Positions 1 to 7,330 of a DNA stretch of 9,906 nt are shown piece after piece. The position numbers and the translations under genes are program-made. The DNA lies in assembly GCA_013695115.1 (NCBI GenBank), contig JACDBD010000098.1, forward strand, positions 1 to 9,906, read 5' to 3'. The notes beneath the pieces were generated by a model. It did no database searches. It worked only from the letters and a program-made list of their open reading frames with translations, and was not told where the DNA came from. This stretch comes from Actinomycetota bacterium (GTDB lineage Bacteria; Actinomycetota; Acidimicrobiia; IMCC26256; JACDBD01). The stretch's first letter is position 1. Each line of letters begins with the position of its first letter.

Positions 1-518
1 CCGGAGACCCTGCGCACGAGCTCGCCGACCAGGAAGCCGAACGTCACCGCGTGGTACCCGTTCGCGGTTCCCGGCTCGAACGCCGGGGCCATCGCCTCGA
101 CGCCGGCGATCATCGCCTCCCAGTCGAGGACCATGTCCGGCCCGGTCAGGAAGGAGGCGACATCGAAGAGACCGGCCTCGTGGCACAGCACCTGGCGGAC
201 GGTGATGTCCTCCTTACCGTTGCGTCCGAACCCGGTCCAGTGCTCGGCGACGCGGTCGTCGTAGTCGAGCAGGCCGCGGTCGACGCAGACGTGCAGCGCG
301 GTGGCCACCACCCCCTTGGTGGTGGAGTACGAGACCGCCAGCGAGTCCTCGCGCCAGGGGTTCCCGGCGTCGTCGGCCGCGCCGGTCCAGACGTCCACCA
401 CCGGTCGCCCCCGGTAGTAGACGCACACCGCTGCGCCGCCCCGTCCGAGCGCGCCGACCAGGGCGTCGAGCCGGGCGGCGACCGGCTCGAAGGCGGCGTC
501 GTACGCACCTTGCACCAT
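1..518 (-). CDS. Serine hydrolase, beta-lactamase/EstB-like (C-terminus off window)
   Basis: Reading the minus strand from the ATG at 518-516 gives 172 residues with no stop before the window edge, so the gene is partial and only its N-terminal half is visible. Residues 63-70 read SYSTTKGV, which holds the Ser-x-x-Lys motif (S65, K68): the nucleophile and general base of class C beta-lactamases and EstB-type esterases. Residues 110-117 (VLCHEAGL) match the conserved LLSHxAGL segment of this family. GYHAVTFG at 154-161 supplies the second-motif tyrosine (Y155) in the Tyr-His form usual in the esterase-like branch, not the Tyr-Ser-Asn of true AmpC. No signal peptide is visible, so a cytoplasmic esterase or amidase is likelier than a resistance enzyme. 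It is divergent from the TetR gene across 49 bp and may be controlled by that regulator. The family call is firm; the substrate is unknown. Confidence 0.85.
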   Translation of the reverse strand, partial: MVQGAYDAAFEPVAARLDALVGALGRGGAAVCVYYRGRPVVDVWTGAADDAGNPWREDSLAVSYSTTKGVVATALHVCVDRGLLDYDDRVAEHWTGFGRNGKEDITVRQVLCHEAGLFDVASFLTGPDMVLDWEAMIAGVEAMAPAFEPGTANGYHAVTFGFLVGELVRRVS

Positions 519-567
519 CGCGGCATGCTATTGCACAGCCTGTGAAAAAACCATAAGCTGGTTCGGG
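519..567. promoter_or_regulatory. Divergent promoter region, hydrolase / tetR operon
   Basis: These 49 bp hold everything between the two divergent starts. For the plus direction, TTGCAC (531-536) resembles a -35 box and CATAAG (552-557) a -10 box, with a short 15-bp spacer. This would place the transcript start within a few bases of the TetR ATG at 568, and no Shine-Dalgarno sequence precedes that ATG, so a leaderless or nearly leaderless message is plausible. For the minus direction, TATGGT (555-550) is a possible -10 box about 30 nt upstream of the hydrolase ATG. The stretch is AT-richer than its surroundings, with six consecutive A residues at 545-550. Promoter assignments are by eye. Confidence 0.4.
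531..547. promoter_or_regulatory. Candidate TetR operator palindrome in divergent promoter
   Basis: The 17-bp sequence TTGCACAGCCTGTGAAA is an inverted repeat centred on position 539. The CACAG/CTGTG arms pair perfectly, the next pair (533/545) is mismatched, and the outer TT/AA pairs match. It lies between the divergent serine hydrolase and TetR genes, which is where autoregulating TetR proteins usually bind, and it overlaps the likely promoter elements on both strands. That this TetR protein binds it is inferred from position and symmetry. Confidence 0.5.
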
Positions 568-1194
568 ATGGCGACCACGAGCATCACCACCGGCGACACG
601 ACGGCCAGCGGCACAACGGATGGCCGCTCACTTCGGGCGGCTCGCACCCGCGAGGCCGTCGTCGAGGCCCTCCTCTCGCTCAACGACGAGGGGAACCTCC
701 GGCCCACCGCCCGGGAGATCGCCGACCGGGCCGGGGTGTCGCTGCGGTCGGTCTACGTCCACTTCGAGGACCTCGAGGACCTGTTCAGCGCGGCCGCGGC
801 CAAGCAGTTCGAACGGCTCGTCACCCTGTACGAGCCTCTGCCGACCGACGGGCCCCTGCCCGACCGTCTCGACGCCTTCGTCAGCCAACGGGCCCGGATC
901 ATGGAGGCCGCCGCGCCCGTCCGGCGGGCCGCGCTCCTCCAAGAGCCGTTCTCCCCCGCGCTCGCGCAGGTCATGGCCCTGACCCGCAAGGCCGGACGGG
1001 ACGAGATCGAACGAGTCTTCGTCACCGAGCTCGAGCGCGAGCGGGGCGCCGCTGGCGAGCGGCTCCGCGCCTCACTCGACGTCGCCGCCGGTCCCGGCAC
1101 CTGGGAGACCCTCCGGGTGCACGACGGCCTCTCGGTCGAGCAGGCCCGGCTCGTCGTCACCGAGATGCTCACGAAGCTCCTGGCGTCGGGCTGA
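568..1194 (+). CDS. TetR/AcrR-family transcriptional regulator
   Basis: A 208-residue protein of typical TetR length. A Thr/Ser/Gly-rich tail (about residues 1-20) precedes the DNA-binding domain at about 27-73. In that domain, PTAREIADRAGVSLRSVYVHF (residues 46-66) contains the helix-turn-helix, with the Ser-x-x-x-x-Tyr-x-x-Phe recognition-helix pattern of TetR_N followed by the usual Asp-Leu-Glu-Asp-Leu-Phe turn into helix 4. The C-terminal ligand-binding part is helical and diverged, so no ligand can be read from it. The gene heads an operon: its TGA is one base before the ATG of the dehalogenase. The palindrome at 531-547 is the likely operator. By analogy with the family it probably represses its own operon, and perhaps the divergent hydrolase, until a substrate or intermediate binds. 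No upstream ribosome binding site is visible. Confidence 0.93.
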   Translation: MATTSITTGDTTASGTTDGRSLRAARTREAVVEALLSLNDEGNLRPTAREIADRAGVSLRSVYVHFEDLEDLFSAAAAKQFERLVTLYEPLPTDGPLPDRLDAFVSQRARIMEAAAPVRRAALLQEPFSPALAQVMALTRKAGRDEIERVFVTELERERGAAGERLRASLDVAAGPGTWETLRVHDGLSVEQARLVVTEMLTKLLASG

Positions 1195-1195
1195 A

Positions 1196-2101
1196 ATGGA
1201 GGTTCTGCGGACCCCGGACGAGCGTTTCGCGTCCCTGCCCGGCTACCCGTTCTCCCCGCACTACGTCGAGGTCCCCGACGGCGAAGGCGGCGAGCTGCGC
1301 GTCCACTACGTCGACGAGGGCCCTGCCGACGCCGATCCCGTCCTCCTCCTCCACGGCGAGCCGTCGTGGAGCTTCCTGTACCGCAAGATGATCCCGGTGA
1401 TCACCGCCGCCGGGCACCGGGCCGTCGCCCCCGACCTCGTCGGGTTCGGGCGGTCCGACAAGCCGTCGAAGCGCGCCGACTACACCTACCAGCGCCACGT
1501 CGACTGGATGCGGGCGCTGCTCGAGCAGCTCGACCTGCGCAACGTCACCTTCGTCGGCCAGGACTGGGGCGGCCTCATCGGGCTGCGCCTCGTCGCCGAG
1601 CACCCCGACCGCTTCGCCCGCGTCGTCGCCGCCAACACCTTCCTGCCCACCGGCGACCGCGACCCGGGTGACGCTTTTCTCGCGTGGCAGAAGTTCTCCC
1701 AGGAGACGCGCACGTTCCGCGTCGGCCGGATCGTGAACGGCGGGTGCGTGACCGAGCTGCCCGAGGACGTCGTCGCCGCCTACGACGCCCCGTTCCCCGA
1801 CGAGACCTACAAGGAGGGCGCCCGCCAGTTCCCCCTGCTGGTGCCGACCTCCCCCTCGGACCCCGCCGCCGAGCCCAACCGCCGGGCGTGGGAGGTGCTG
1901 TCGAAGTTCGACAAGCCCTTCCTCACCGCGTTCAGCGACTCCGACCCCATCACGGGCGGGACCGACCGCGTCCTCCGGGAAGCGATCCCGGGGACGAAGG
2001 GCCGGTCCCACACCACGCTCGCGGGCGGGGGCCACTTCCTCCAGGAGGACGTGGGCGAGGAGCTGGCGCGGGTAGTGGTCGACTTCGTTGGGGCAACCTA
2101 G
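1196..2101 (+). CDS. dhmA: Haloalkane dehalogenase, HLD-I (DhlA/DhmA-like) subfamily
   Basis: A 301-residue alpha/beta hydrolase expected to cleave carbon-halogen bonds hydrolytically (haloalkane + water to alcohol + halide). Residues known to be essential in DhlA can be placed: HGEP oxyanion segment at 53-56, nucleophile D123 and halide-binding W124 in GQDWGG (121-126), second halide-binding W164 in DAFLAW (159-164), catalytic acid D250 in the FSDSDPITGG segment, and H280 in GGGHFLQED. The stretch AYDAPFPDETYKEGARQFP (195-213) closely resembles the DhlA cap-to-core segment. The Asp-His-Asp triad with the acid after strand beta-7 is the HLD-I arrangement. No signal peptide is visible, so it is cytoplasmic. 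It starts one base after the tetR stop, implying translational coupling, and is followed by transporter genes. Some HLD-I-like proteins act on other substrates, so the activity is inferred from the residues. The symbol follows the family name, not a proven orthologue. Confidence 0.87.
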   Translation: MEVLRTPDERFASLPGYPFSPHYVEVPDGEGGELRVHYVDEGPADADPVLLLHGEPSWSFLYRKMIPVITAAGHRAVAPDLVGFGRSDKPSKRADYTYQRHVDWMRALLEQLDLRNVTFVGQDWGGLIGLRLVAEHPDRFARVVAANTFLPTGDRDPGDAFLAWQKFSQETRTFRVGRIVNGGCVTELPEDVVAAYDAPFPDETYKEGARQFPLLVPTSPSDPAAEPNRRAWEVLSKFDKPFLTAFSDSDPITGGTDRVLREAIPGTKGRSHTTLAGGGHFLQEDVGEELARVVVDFVGAT

Positions 2102-2114
2102 GGTCAGTCCGACC

Positions 2115-2121
2115 AGGGGGG
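2115..2121 (+). promoter_or_regulatory. Ribosome binding site favouring the TTG start at 2127
   Basis: AGGGGGG lies 5 nt before a TTG at 2127-2129. The more upstream in-frame TTG at 2088 overlaps the dehalogenase 3' end, and the bases before it show no comparable purine run. This favours 2127 as the permease start. Confidence 0.5.
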
Positions 2122-2126
2122 AACCG

Positions 2127-4298
2127 TTGCGCCAAAGGGGGGAGCGCTCGGGGACGACGCTGGCCGCGCTCCGCCGCCGCGTCGGTGACCTCGACATCGG
2201 TCGCGCGCTCGCCGTCGGCCTGCCGGTGGCGGCGCTCATTGTCGCGGTGCGGATCTCGCCGTACCCGGCGCCGCTCGGCGTCATTCTCGACGGCGCCCTC
2301 GGCGGCGGGCGCATCGCGCTCGTCGCTCTCGGCATCGCGCTCATCTACCGGGCCAACCGCGTCGTGAACTTCGCCCAGGGCGACCTGGGCCAGCTCCCGA
2401 CCACCATCGTCGTGATCCTCGTGGTGAGCCTGGGCTGGAACTACTACCTCGGCGCCGCCGTCGGCCTCGCCGCCGCCATCGTCCTCGGCATCCTGGTCGA
2501 GACCCTGATCATCCGCAGATTCTTCAAGGCCCCGCGGCTGATCTTGACGGTGGCGACCATCGGGCTCGCCCAGCTGCTCATCTGGGCGTCGTTCGCGCTC
2601 ATCGGCAGGGTCGAGGAGACGAGCTTCCAGTCCACCCGCCTGAACGCCCCGTTCAAGGTGAGGTTCGAGCTCGAGGGCACGATCTTCAACGCCAACGACG
2701 TGATCGCGATGATCGTCGTACCGATTTGCTTCCTTGCACTGGCGCTGTGGTTGCGGCGTTCGAACGTCGGCGTCGCCGTGCGCGCGAGCGCCGAGAGCGC
2801 GGACCGCGCGGCCACGCTGGGTATCCCGGTGCAGCGACTGCACACAATCGTCTGGACGGTCGCGACCGTGCTGGCCTTCGTCGGGATCTTCCTTCGGGCC
2901 GGCACCGTCGGCATCCCGATCGGCGACCCCAACGGGCAGGCGCTGGGGCTGACGTTCTTCGTCCAGGCGCTCGCCGCCGCGGTGATCGGGCGGATGGAGC
3001 GGTTCGTGGTGATCGCCATCGCCGCCATCGGCCTCGGCGTCCTCGACAAGTCGATGACCTTCCAGCCCGGGAACCGGCCCGCGTTCAACGACGTCGTCCT
3101 GTTCCTCGTCGTTCTGGGCGCCCTGTGGTGGGTGCGACGGCCGGGCCGGGGACGCGTCGACACCGAGCAGACCTCCACCTGGCAGGCGGTACGCGAGATC
3201 CGACCCATCCCTCGCGAGCTCGCCGGTCTCCCCGAGGTGAAGCTCCTCCGCTGGGTCCCGCCGCTGCTCCTCGTGGGCGCGCTGGTCACCCTGCCCCTCT
3301 GGCTCTCGCAGAGCCGGATGAACCTGGCGACGGTCACCGTGCTCTTCGGGATCATCGGCGTCTCGTTGGTGGTGCTCACCGGCTGGGCCGGCCAGGTGAG
3401 CCTGGGCCAGATGGCGTTCGTCGGTGTCGGCGCCGCCGTCGGCGGAGGCCTCACCGACCGTCTGGGCTGGGACCTGTCGCTCGCCGTGCTCGTCGGTGGC
3501 ATCGCCGGTGCGGTCGCGGCCACCGTCATCGGCATCCCGTCGTTGCGCCGCCGCGGCTACACCCTCGCGGTGGGCACGCTCGCGTTCTCCCTGTTCGTGT
3601 CGGCATACGTGCTCAACCGTGAGTTCTTCAACGAGCGACTGCCGGCGTTCCGCATCGACCGTCCCGATCTGTTCGGCGTCATCGACATCACGACCGAGAC
3701 CCGCTTCTACTACCTGTCACTCGTCGCCCTCGCCCTCGCCGTCTTCGTCGTGTACGGACTGCGCCGCAGCCGGACGGGGCGGGTGCTGATCGGGATCCGG
3801 GAGAACGACCGCGCCGTGCGCGCCTACGGCGTCGACGCCGCCCGCACCACCCTCGCCGGCTTCGCCATCAGCGGCTTCCTCGCCGCCTTCGCCGGCGCGC
3901 TGTTCGTCCACCAGCAGACCGGCTTGGGCGTCGAGCCCTACCTCCCCCAGAGCAGTCTCAAGGTGTTCACGATGGTCGTCATCGGTGGCCTCGGCTCCGT
4001 CCCCGGCGCTCTGCTCGGCTCGACCTACGTACAATCAGTCGACTTCTTCCTCCCGAGTGACTGGCAGTTCTTCGCCACCGGGGTCGGCCTCCTGCTCGTG
4101 CTCATGATCCTGCCCGGCGGCCTCGGCTCGCTCCTCTACGAAGGCCGCGACTGGATTCTCCGTCGCATCGCCACGCGGCGCGGGATCGTGGTCCCGAGCC
4201 TCGTCGCCGACCGCCGGGTCGAGGAGCCCATGCTCGAGCCGGAGCTCGAAGAGGCCCGGGAAGCCGCGGGGCGGGCGCCGGCGGAGCTCGCGCCGTGA
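2127..4298 (+). CDS. Fused LivH-LivM branched-chain-type ABC transporter permease
   Basis: A 723-residue inner-membrane protein (736 if TTG 2088 is the start) joining two permeases that are usually separate, each near 300 residues. The first half (about 50-340) is LivH-like: VNFAQG (80-85) is the LivH hallmark, and RASAESADRAATLGI (219-233) is the cytoplasmic loop that docks on the ATPase. The second half (about 375-670) is LivM-like: GWAGQVSLGQ (419-428), the coupling loop RENDRAVRAYG (558-568) and VIGGLGSVPG (618-627) all match LivM signatures. A charged cytoplasmic linker (about 336-373) joins them, and an acidic Glu-rich tail ends the protein. One chain thus supplies the whole membrane pore of a HAAT-type ABC importer. 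It follows the dehalogenase by 25 nt and overlaps the next gene by 4 nt. The substrate is unknown; similar permeases serve amides, aromatic acids and other small organics besides amino acids. Confidence 0.9.
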   Translation: MRQRGERSGTTLAALRRRVGDLDIGRALAVGLPVAALIVAVRISPYPAPLGVILDGALGGGRIALVALGIALIYRANRVVNFAQGDLGQLPTTIVVILVVSLGWNYYLGAAVGLAAAIVLGILVETLIIRRFFKAPRLILTVATIGLAQLLIWASFALIGRVEETSFQSTRLNAPFKVRFELEGTIFNANDVIAMIVVPICFLALALWLRRSNVGVAVRASAESADRAATLGIPVQRLHTIVWTVATVLAFVGIFLRAGTVGIPIGDPNGQALGLTFFVQALAAAVIGRMERFVVIAIAAIGLGVLDKSMTFQPGNRPAFNDVVLFLVVLGALWWVRRPGRGRVDTEQTSTWQAVREIRPIPRELAGLPEVKLLRWVPPLLLVGALVTLPLWLSQSRMNLATVTVLFGIIGVSLVVLTGWAGQVSLGQMAFVGVGAAVGGGLTDRLGWDLSLAVLVGGIAGAVAATVIGIPSLRRRGYTLAVGTLAFSLFVSAYVLNREFFNERLPAFRIDRPDLFGVIDITTETRFYYLSLVALALAVFVVYGLRRSRTGRVLIGIRENDRAVRAYGVDAARTTLAGFAISGFLAAFAGALFVHQQTGLGVEPYLPQSSLKVFTMVVIGGLGSVPGALLGSTYVQSVDFFLPSDWQFFATGVGLLLVLMILPGGLGSLLYEGRDWILRRIATRRGIVVPSLVADRRVEEPMLEPELEEAREAAGRAPAELAP

Positions 4299-7200
4299 AC
4301 GAGCAGACCACCCCCCAAGCCAGCGGGCAGCGCGGGCTCATCGGGCGTTGGGTCGACCGCACCACCGGCGGGGCACCGTTCTTCCCGCTGTTCGTGCTGT
4401 TCGGACTGAACGCGGTCGACGAGCTCGACCGGACCGCGTTCGGGATCCTGTTGCCCGAGATCCGCGACCACTTCAACCTCGACAACGAGGGGATCCTGGC
4501 GGTGGTCGGTCTATCGTTCGTTGCCGCACTCGTGCTCGCGCTGCCGATCGGATTCTCGGCAGATCGGCAGAGCCGCACCCGCATCGCCGTGCTCGGCGCG
4601 ATCGCGTGGGGGACGTTCTCGGTGCTCACGGGATTCGCCACGATCGTCCTCATGCTCGTCATCGCCCGGGCCGGCTCGGGACTGGGCCGGGCGGTGAACG
4701 ACCCCGTGCACAACTCGCTGATCGCCGACTACTACGACATCCCCATCCGACCCCGGGTCTACTCGGTGCACCGCGCCGCCAACTCTGTGGGCCAGTTCGT
4801 GGGACCGCTCGCCGGCGGCGTGATCGCGTACTACCTGGGATGGCGGGCCCCCTTCATCATCTTCGGCATCCCGACGGCCATCTTCGTGATCCTCGCCCTC
4901 CGCCTCCGCGAGCCCGTCCGCGGAAACTTCGAGCGCAAGGCCATGGGCGCCTCGACCGAGGCCATCGCCACCGAGGAGCAGCCGCCGTCGTGGGGGGAGT
5001 CATGGCGGATCGTGTGGCAGGTCCGAACACTCCGGCGCCTCTTCTACTCGCTGCCATTCCTCGCGGTCGCCATCGTCGGCCTGCTGGCGCTCGGATCGCT
5101 CTTCTACGACGAGATCTTCGGGCTCAACGAGGTCGAGCGCGGTCTCGTCGCCGCGGCAGTGGAGCCGGCCCAGATCCTCGGCTTCATCATCGGCATCCCG
5201 ATCGCCACCCGCCTCCTCGCGCGCGACCCCGGCCTGGTGCTGAAGTTCCTCGCCGCGGTGGCTGTGATCGTGGCGGTCGCGTGGATCGTGTTCTCGCAGG
5301 CGCCCAACCTGCCGATCGCCATCGCGACCAACCTCGTGATCTCCGCCGCCCTTGGTCTGCTGGCGCCCGGCATCTACACCGTGCTGTCGCTGTCTGTGCC
5401 ACCGAAGGTGCGCGCCTTCGGGTTCGCGGTGGCGGCAGTGTGGATCATCCCCGGCCTTCTCGTCTTGCCATTGATCGGAGCCCTCGGCGACTCCTGGGGA
5501 CTCCGCACCGCGCTGCTCCTGATCGTTCCGATCTTCCTCGCCGGCGGGCTCATCCTCGCTTCGGCGGGCTCCTTGGTGAAGGCCGACATGCAGCGGGTCT
5601 GGACCGCGGCCGCCGCCCAATCGGAGGCCGCGTACCACCGGCGCCAGGGAGAGTCCAAGCTGTTGATCGTGCGCGATGTCGACGTCGACTATGACGGGGT
5701 GCAGGTGCTCTTCGGCGTCGACTTCGAGGTCGACGAGGGCGAGATCATCGCGCTGCTCGGCACCAACGGCGCCGGGAAGTCGACCCTGCTCAAGTCGATC
5801 TCGGGTCTGGTCGAGGCGAGCGGCGGCGCCATCATCTTCGACGGCCGCGACATGACCCACACGCCGCCCCACGAGATCGCCGGGCGCGGCGTCAGCCAGG
5901 TCCCGGGCGGCCAGGGTGTCTTCCCGTCGCTCACGGTGGCGGAGAACCTCCGCCTCGCCGGCTGGCTCCACCGCCGCGACCACAAAGAGGTGCGGGAATC
6001 GACCGAGCGCGTCTTCGGCTACTTCCCCGTGCTGCGCGACCGGATCCACGAGCCCGCCGGCAACCTGTCCGGGGGCCAGCAGCAGATGCTTACCCTGGGC
6101 ATGGCGTTCATCTCCCGGCCCCGACTGCTGATGATCGACGAGCTCTCGCTCGGGTTGGCGCCGACCGTGATCTCCCAGCTGCTCGAGATCGTGAAGGGCC
6201 TGCGCGAGCGCGGGACCACGATCATCCTGGTCGAGCAGTCGGTGAACCTCGCGCTCACCCTGGCGGAGACCGCCTACTTCATGGAGAAGGGCGAGATCCG
6301 CTTCCACGGCCCGACCGCCGAGCTGCTCGATCGCCCCGACGTCCTGCGCTCGGTGTTCCTCGAGGGTGCGGCAAGTGGCCAGGCGGCCATGGCGGCCGGC
6401 CCCAACGGCGAGTCGGGCGACGGGCGCGGCCGCGCCGCCGAGAGCGAGCGGAGCAGCGAAACCCGACTGGCCGTCCACGACGTGTCGAAGCGCTTCGGCG
6501 GGATCGCCGCGGTCTCGGGCGTGTCGTTCTCGGTCGGGCCGGGCGAGATCGTCGGGTTCATCGGGCCCAACGGCGCGGGCAAGACCACCCTCTTCGATGT
6601 GATCTCCGGCTTCTCCCCCGCCGACGGTGGCCGCATCGAGCTCGCCCACGACGACGCGATGCACGACATCAGCCGGAAGTCACCCCAGGCCCGGGCCCGG
6701 CTCGGGCTGGGCCGGTCCTTCCAGGACGGTCGCCTGTTCCCCGCGCTCACCGTGGCCGAGACGATCGCGGTGGCGCTCGACACCCAGGTGGAGGTGCGCG
6801 ACCCGTTGGCGGCGGCGATGCACTTCCCCACCGTGGCCGGCTCGGAGGAACACGTGCGCGCCCGGGTCGACGAGCTGATCGATTTGATGGGACTGGGCGC
6901 GTTCCGGGACAAGTTCGTGCACGAGCTGTCGACCGGCAGCCGCCGCATCGTCGACCTGGCCTGTGTGCTCGCCCACGACCCGAGCGTGCTGCTGCTGGAC
7001 GAGCCGTCGAGTGGCATCGCCCAGCGCGAGGCCGAGGCGCTCGGGCCGCTGCTGCTGAAGATCCGCGACACGTTGGGGGCGAGCCTGCTGCTCATCGAGC
7101 ACGACCTGCCCCTGCTCTCGTCGGTGGCCGAGCGCATGATCGCCCTCGACCTCGGCGAGATCGTGGCCGAGGGCACGCCCGCCGAAGTCGTCAACGACGC

Positions 7201-7312
7201 CACGGTCGTCGCCTCGTATCTCGGGACGTCCGAGGCCACCATCGCCCGATCCGGTGCCCACGCCGCCCTCGACGCCGCGCTCGCCGGCGGTGGGGGCCTG
7301 GGCCCGGACTGA
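4295..7312 (+). CDS. MFS transporter - LivF ATPase - LivG ATPase triple fusion
   Basis: A 1005-residue protein of three complete modules. Residues 28-430 form an MFS carrier with about 12 membrane segments. Motif A (GFSADRQSRTR, 86-96) lies between segments 2 and 3, and a cytoplasmic loop (203-246) separates the two six-helix halves. Residues 456-690 are a LivF-type ATPase: Walker A GTNGAGKST (489-497), Q-loop Q535, signature LSGGQQQ (591-597), Walker B LLMIDE (611-616) and the LivF-typical VEQ in place of the switch histidine (646-648). A Gly/Ala/Ser/Glu-rich linker (691-722) leads to a LivG-type ATPase: Walker A GPNGAGKTT (757-765), GRSFQ with Q810, an atypical signature LSTGS (878-882), Walker B VLLLDE (898-903) and switch H936. 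With 12 segments the MFS C-terminus is cytoplasmic, so the ATPases lie on the correct side. The GTG start overlaps the permease TGA (GTGA), showing tight coupling. The ATPases probably power the upstream permease; the role of the carrier is open. Confidence 0.92.
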   Translation: MNEQTTPQASGQRGLIGRWVDRTTGGAPFFPLFVLFGLNAVDELDRTAFGILLPEIRDHFNLDNEGILAVVGLSFVAALVLALPIGFSADRQSRTRIAVLGAIAWGTFSVLTGFATIVLMLVIARAGSGLGRAVNDPVHNSLIADYYDIPIRPRVYSVHRAANSVGQFVGPLAGGVIAYYLGWRAPFIIFGIPTAIFVILALRLREPVRGNFERKAMGASTEAIATEEQPPSWGESWRIVWQVRTLRRLFYSLPFLAVAIVGLLALGSLFYDEIFGLNEVERGLVAAAVEPAQILGFIIGIPIATRLLARDPGLVLKFLAAVAVIVAVAWIVFSQAPNLPIAIATNLVISAALGLLAPGIYTVLSLSVPPKVRAFGFAVAAVWIIPGLLVLPLIGALGDSWGLRTALLLIVPIFLAGGLILASAGSLVKADMQRVWTAAAAQSEAAYHRRQGESKLLIVRDVDVDYDGVQVLFGVDFEVDEGEIIALLGTNGAGKSTLLKSISGLVEASGGAIIFDGRDMTHTPPHEIAGRGVSQVPGGQGVFPSLTVAENLRLAGWLHRRDHKEVRESTERVFGYFPVLRDRIHEPAGNLSGGQQQMLTLGMAFISRPRLLMIDELSLGLAPTVISQLLEIVKGLRERGTTIILVEQSVNLALTLAETAYFMEKGEIRFHGPTAELLDRPDVLRSVFLEGAASGQAAMAAGPNGESGDGRGRAAESERSSETRLAVHDVSKRFGGIAAVSGVSFSVGPGEIVGFIGPNGAGKTTLFDVISGFSPADGGRIELAHDDAMHDISRKSPQARARLGLGRSFQDGRLFPALTVAETIAVALDTQVEVRDPLAAAMHFPTVAGSEEHVRARVDELIDLMGLGAFRDKFVHELSTGSRRIVDLACVLAHDPSVLLLDEPSSGIAQREAEALGPLLLKIRDTLGASLLLIEHDLPLLSSVAERMIALDLGEIVAEGTPAEVVNDATVVASYLGTSEATIARSGAHAALDAALAGGGGLGPD

Positions 7313-7323
7313 CCTTCACAACC

Positions 7324-7330
7324 AGAGGAG
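7324..7330 (+). promoter_or_regulatory. Ribosome binding site of the receptor gene
   Basis: AGAGGAG lies 7 nt upstream of ATG 7338 in the 25-nt gap after the fusion gene. It is the strongest Shine-Dalgarno sequence in the operon and sets the start at 7338 rather than in-frame upstream codons inside the fusion gene. It would suit the high receptor-to-transporter ratio that ABC importers usually need. Confidence 0.8.

Noticed and set aside
146..526. Out-of-frame minus-strand ORF at the left edge
   Set aside because: Its protein is Ser/Pro/Thr/Arg-rich without motifs. The neighbouring minus-strand frame from 518 contains the Ser-x-x-Lys and other serine hydrolase motifs and stays open to the edge.
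1169..2344. 391-codon minus-strand open frame opposite the dehalogenase
   Set aside because: Composition is low-complexity and no family motif is seen, while the plus strand encodes a complete enzyme with its catalytic residues over the same region.
4348..5694. 448-codon plus-strand frame within the MFS part of the fusion
   Set aside because: It is an out-of-frame shadow, Arg/Pro/His-rich, without membrane segments, whereas the overlapping frame gives a clear MFS carrier.
5000..6664. 554-codon minus-strand open frame opposite the fusion gene
   Set aside because: It is rich in Arg, Asp, Glu, His and Gly with no recognisable motif, and lies antisense to three well-defined domains. Long antisense frames are expected in GC-rich coding DNA.
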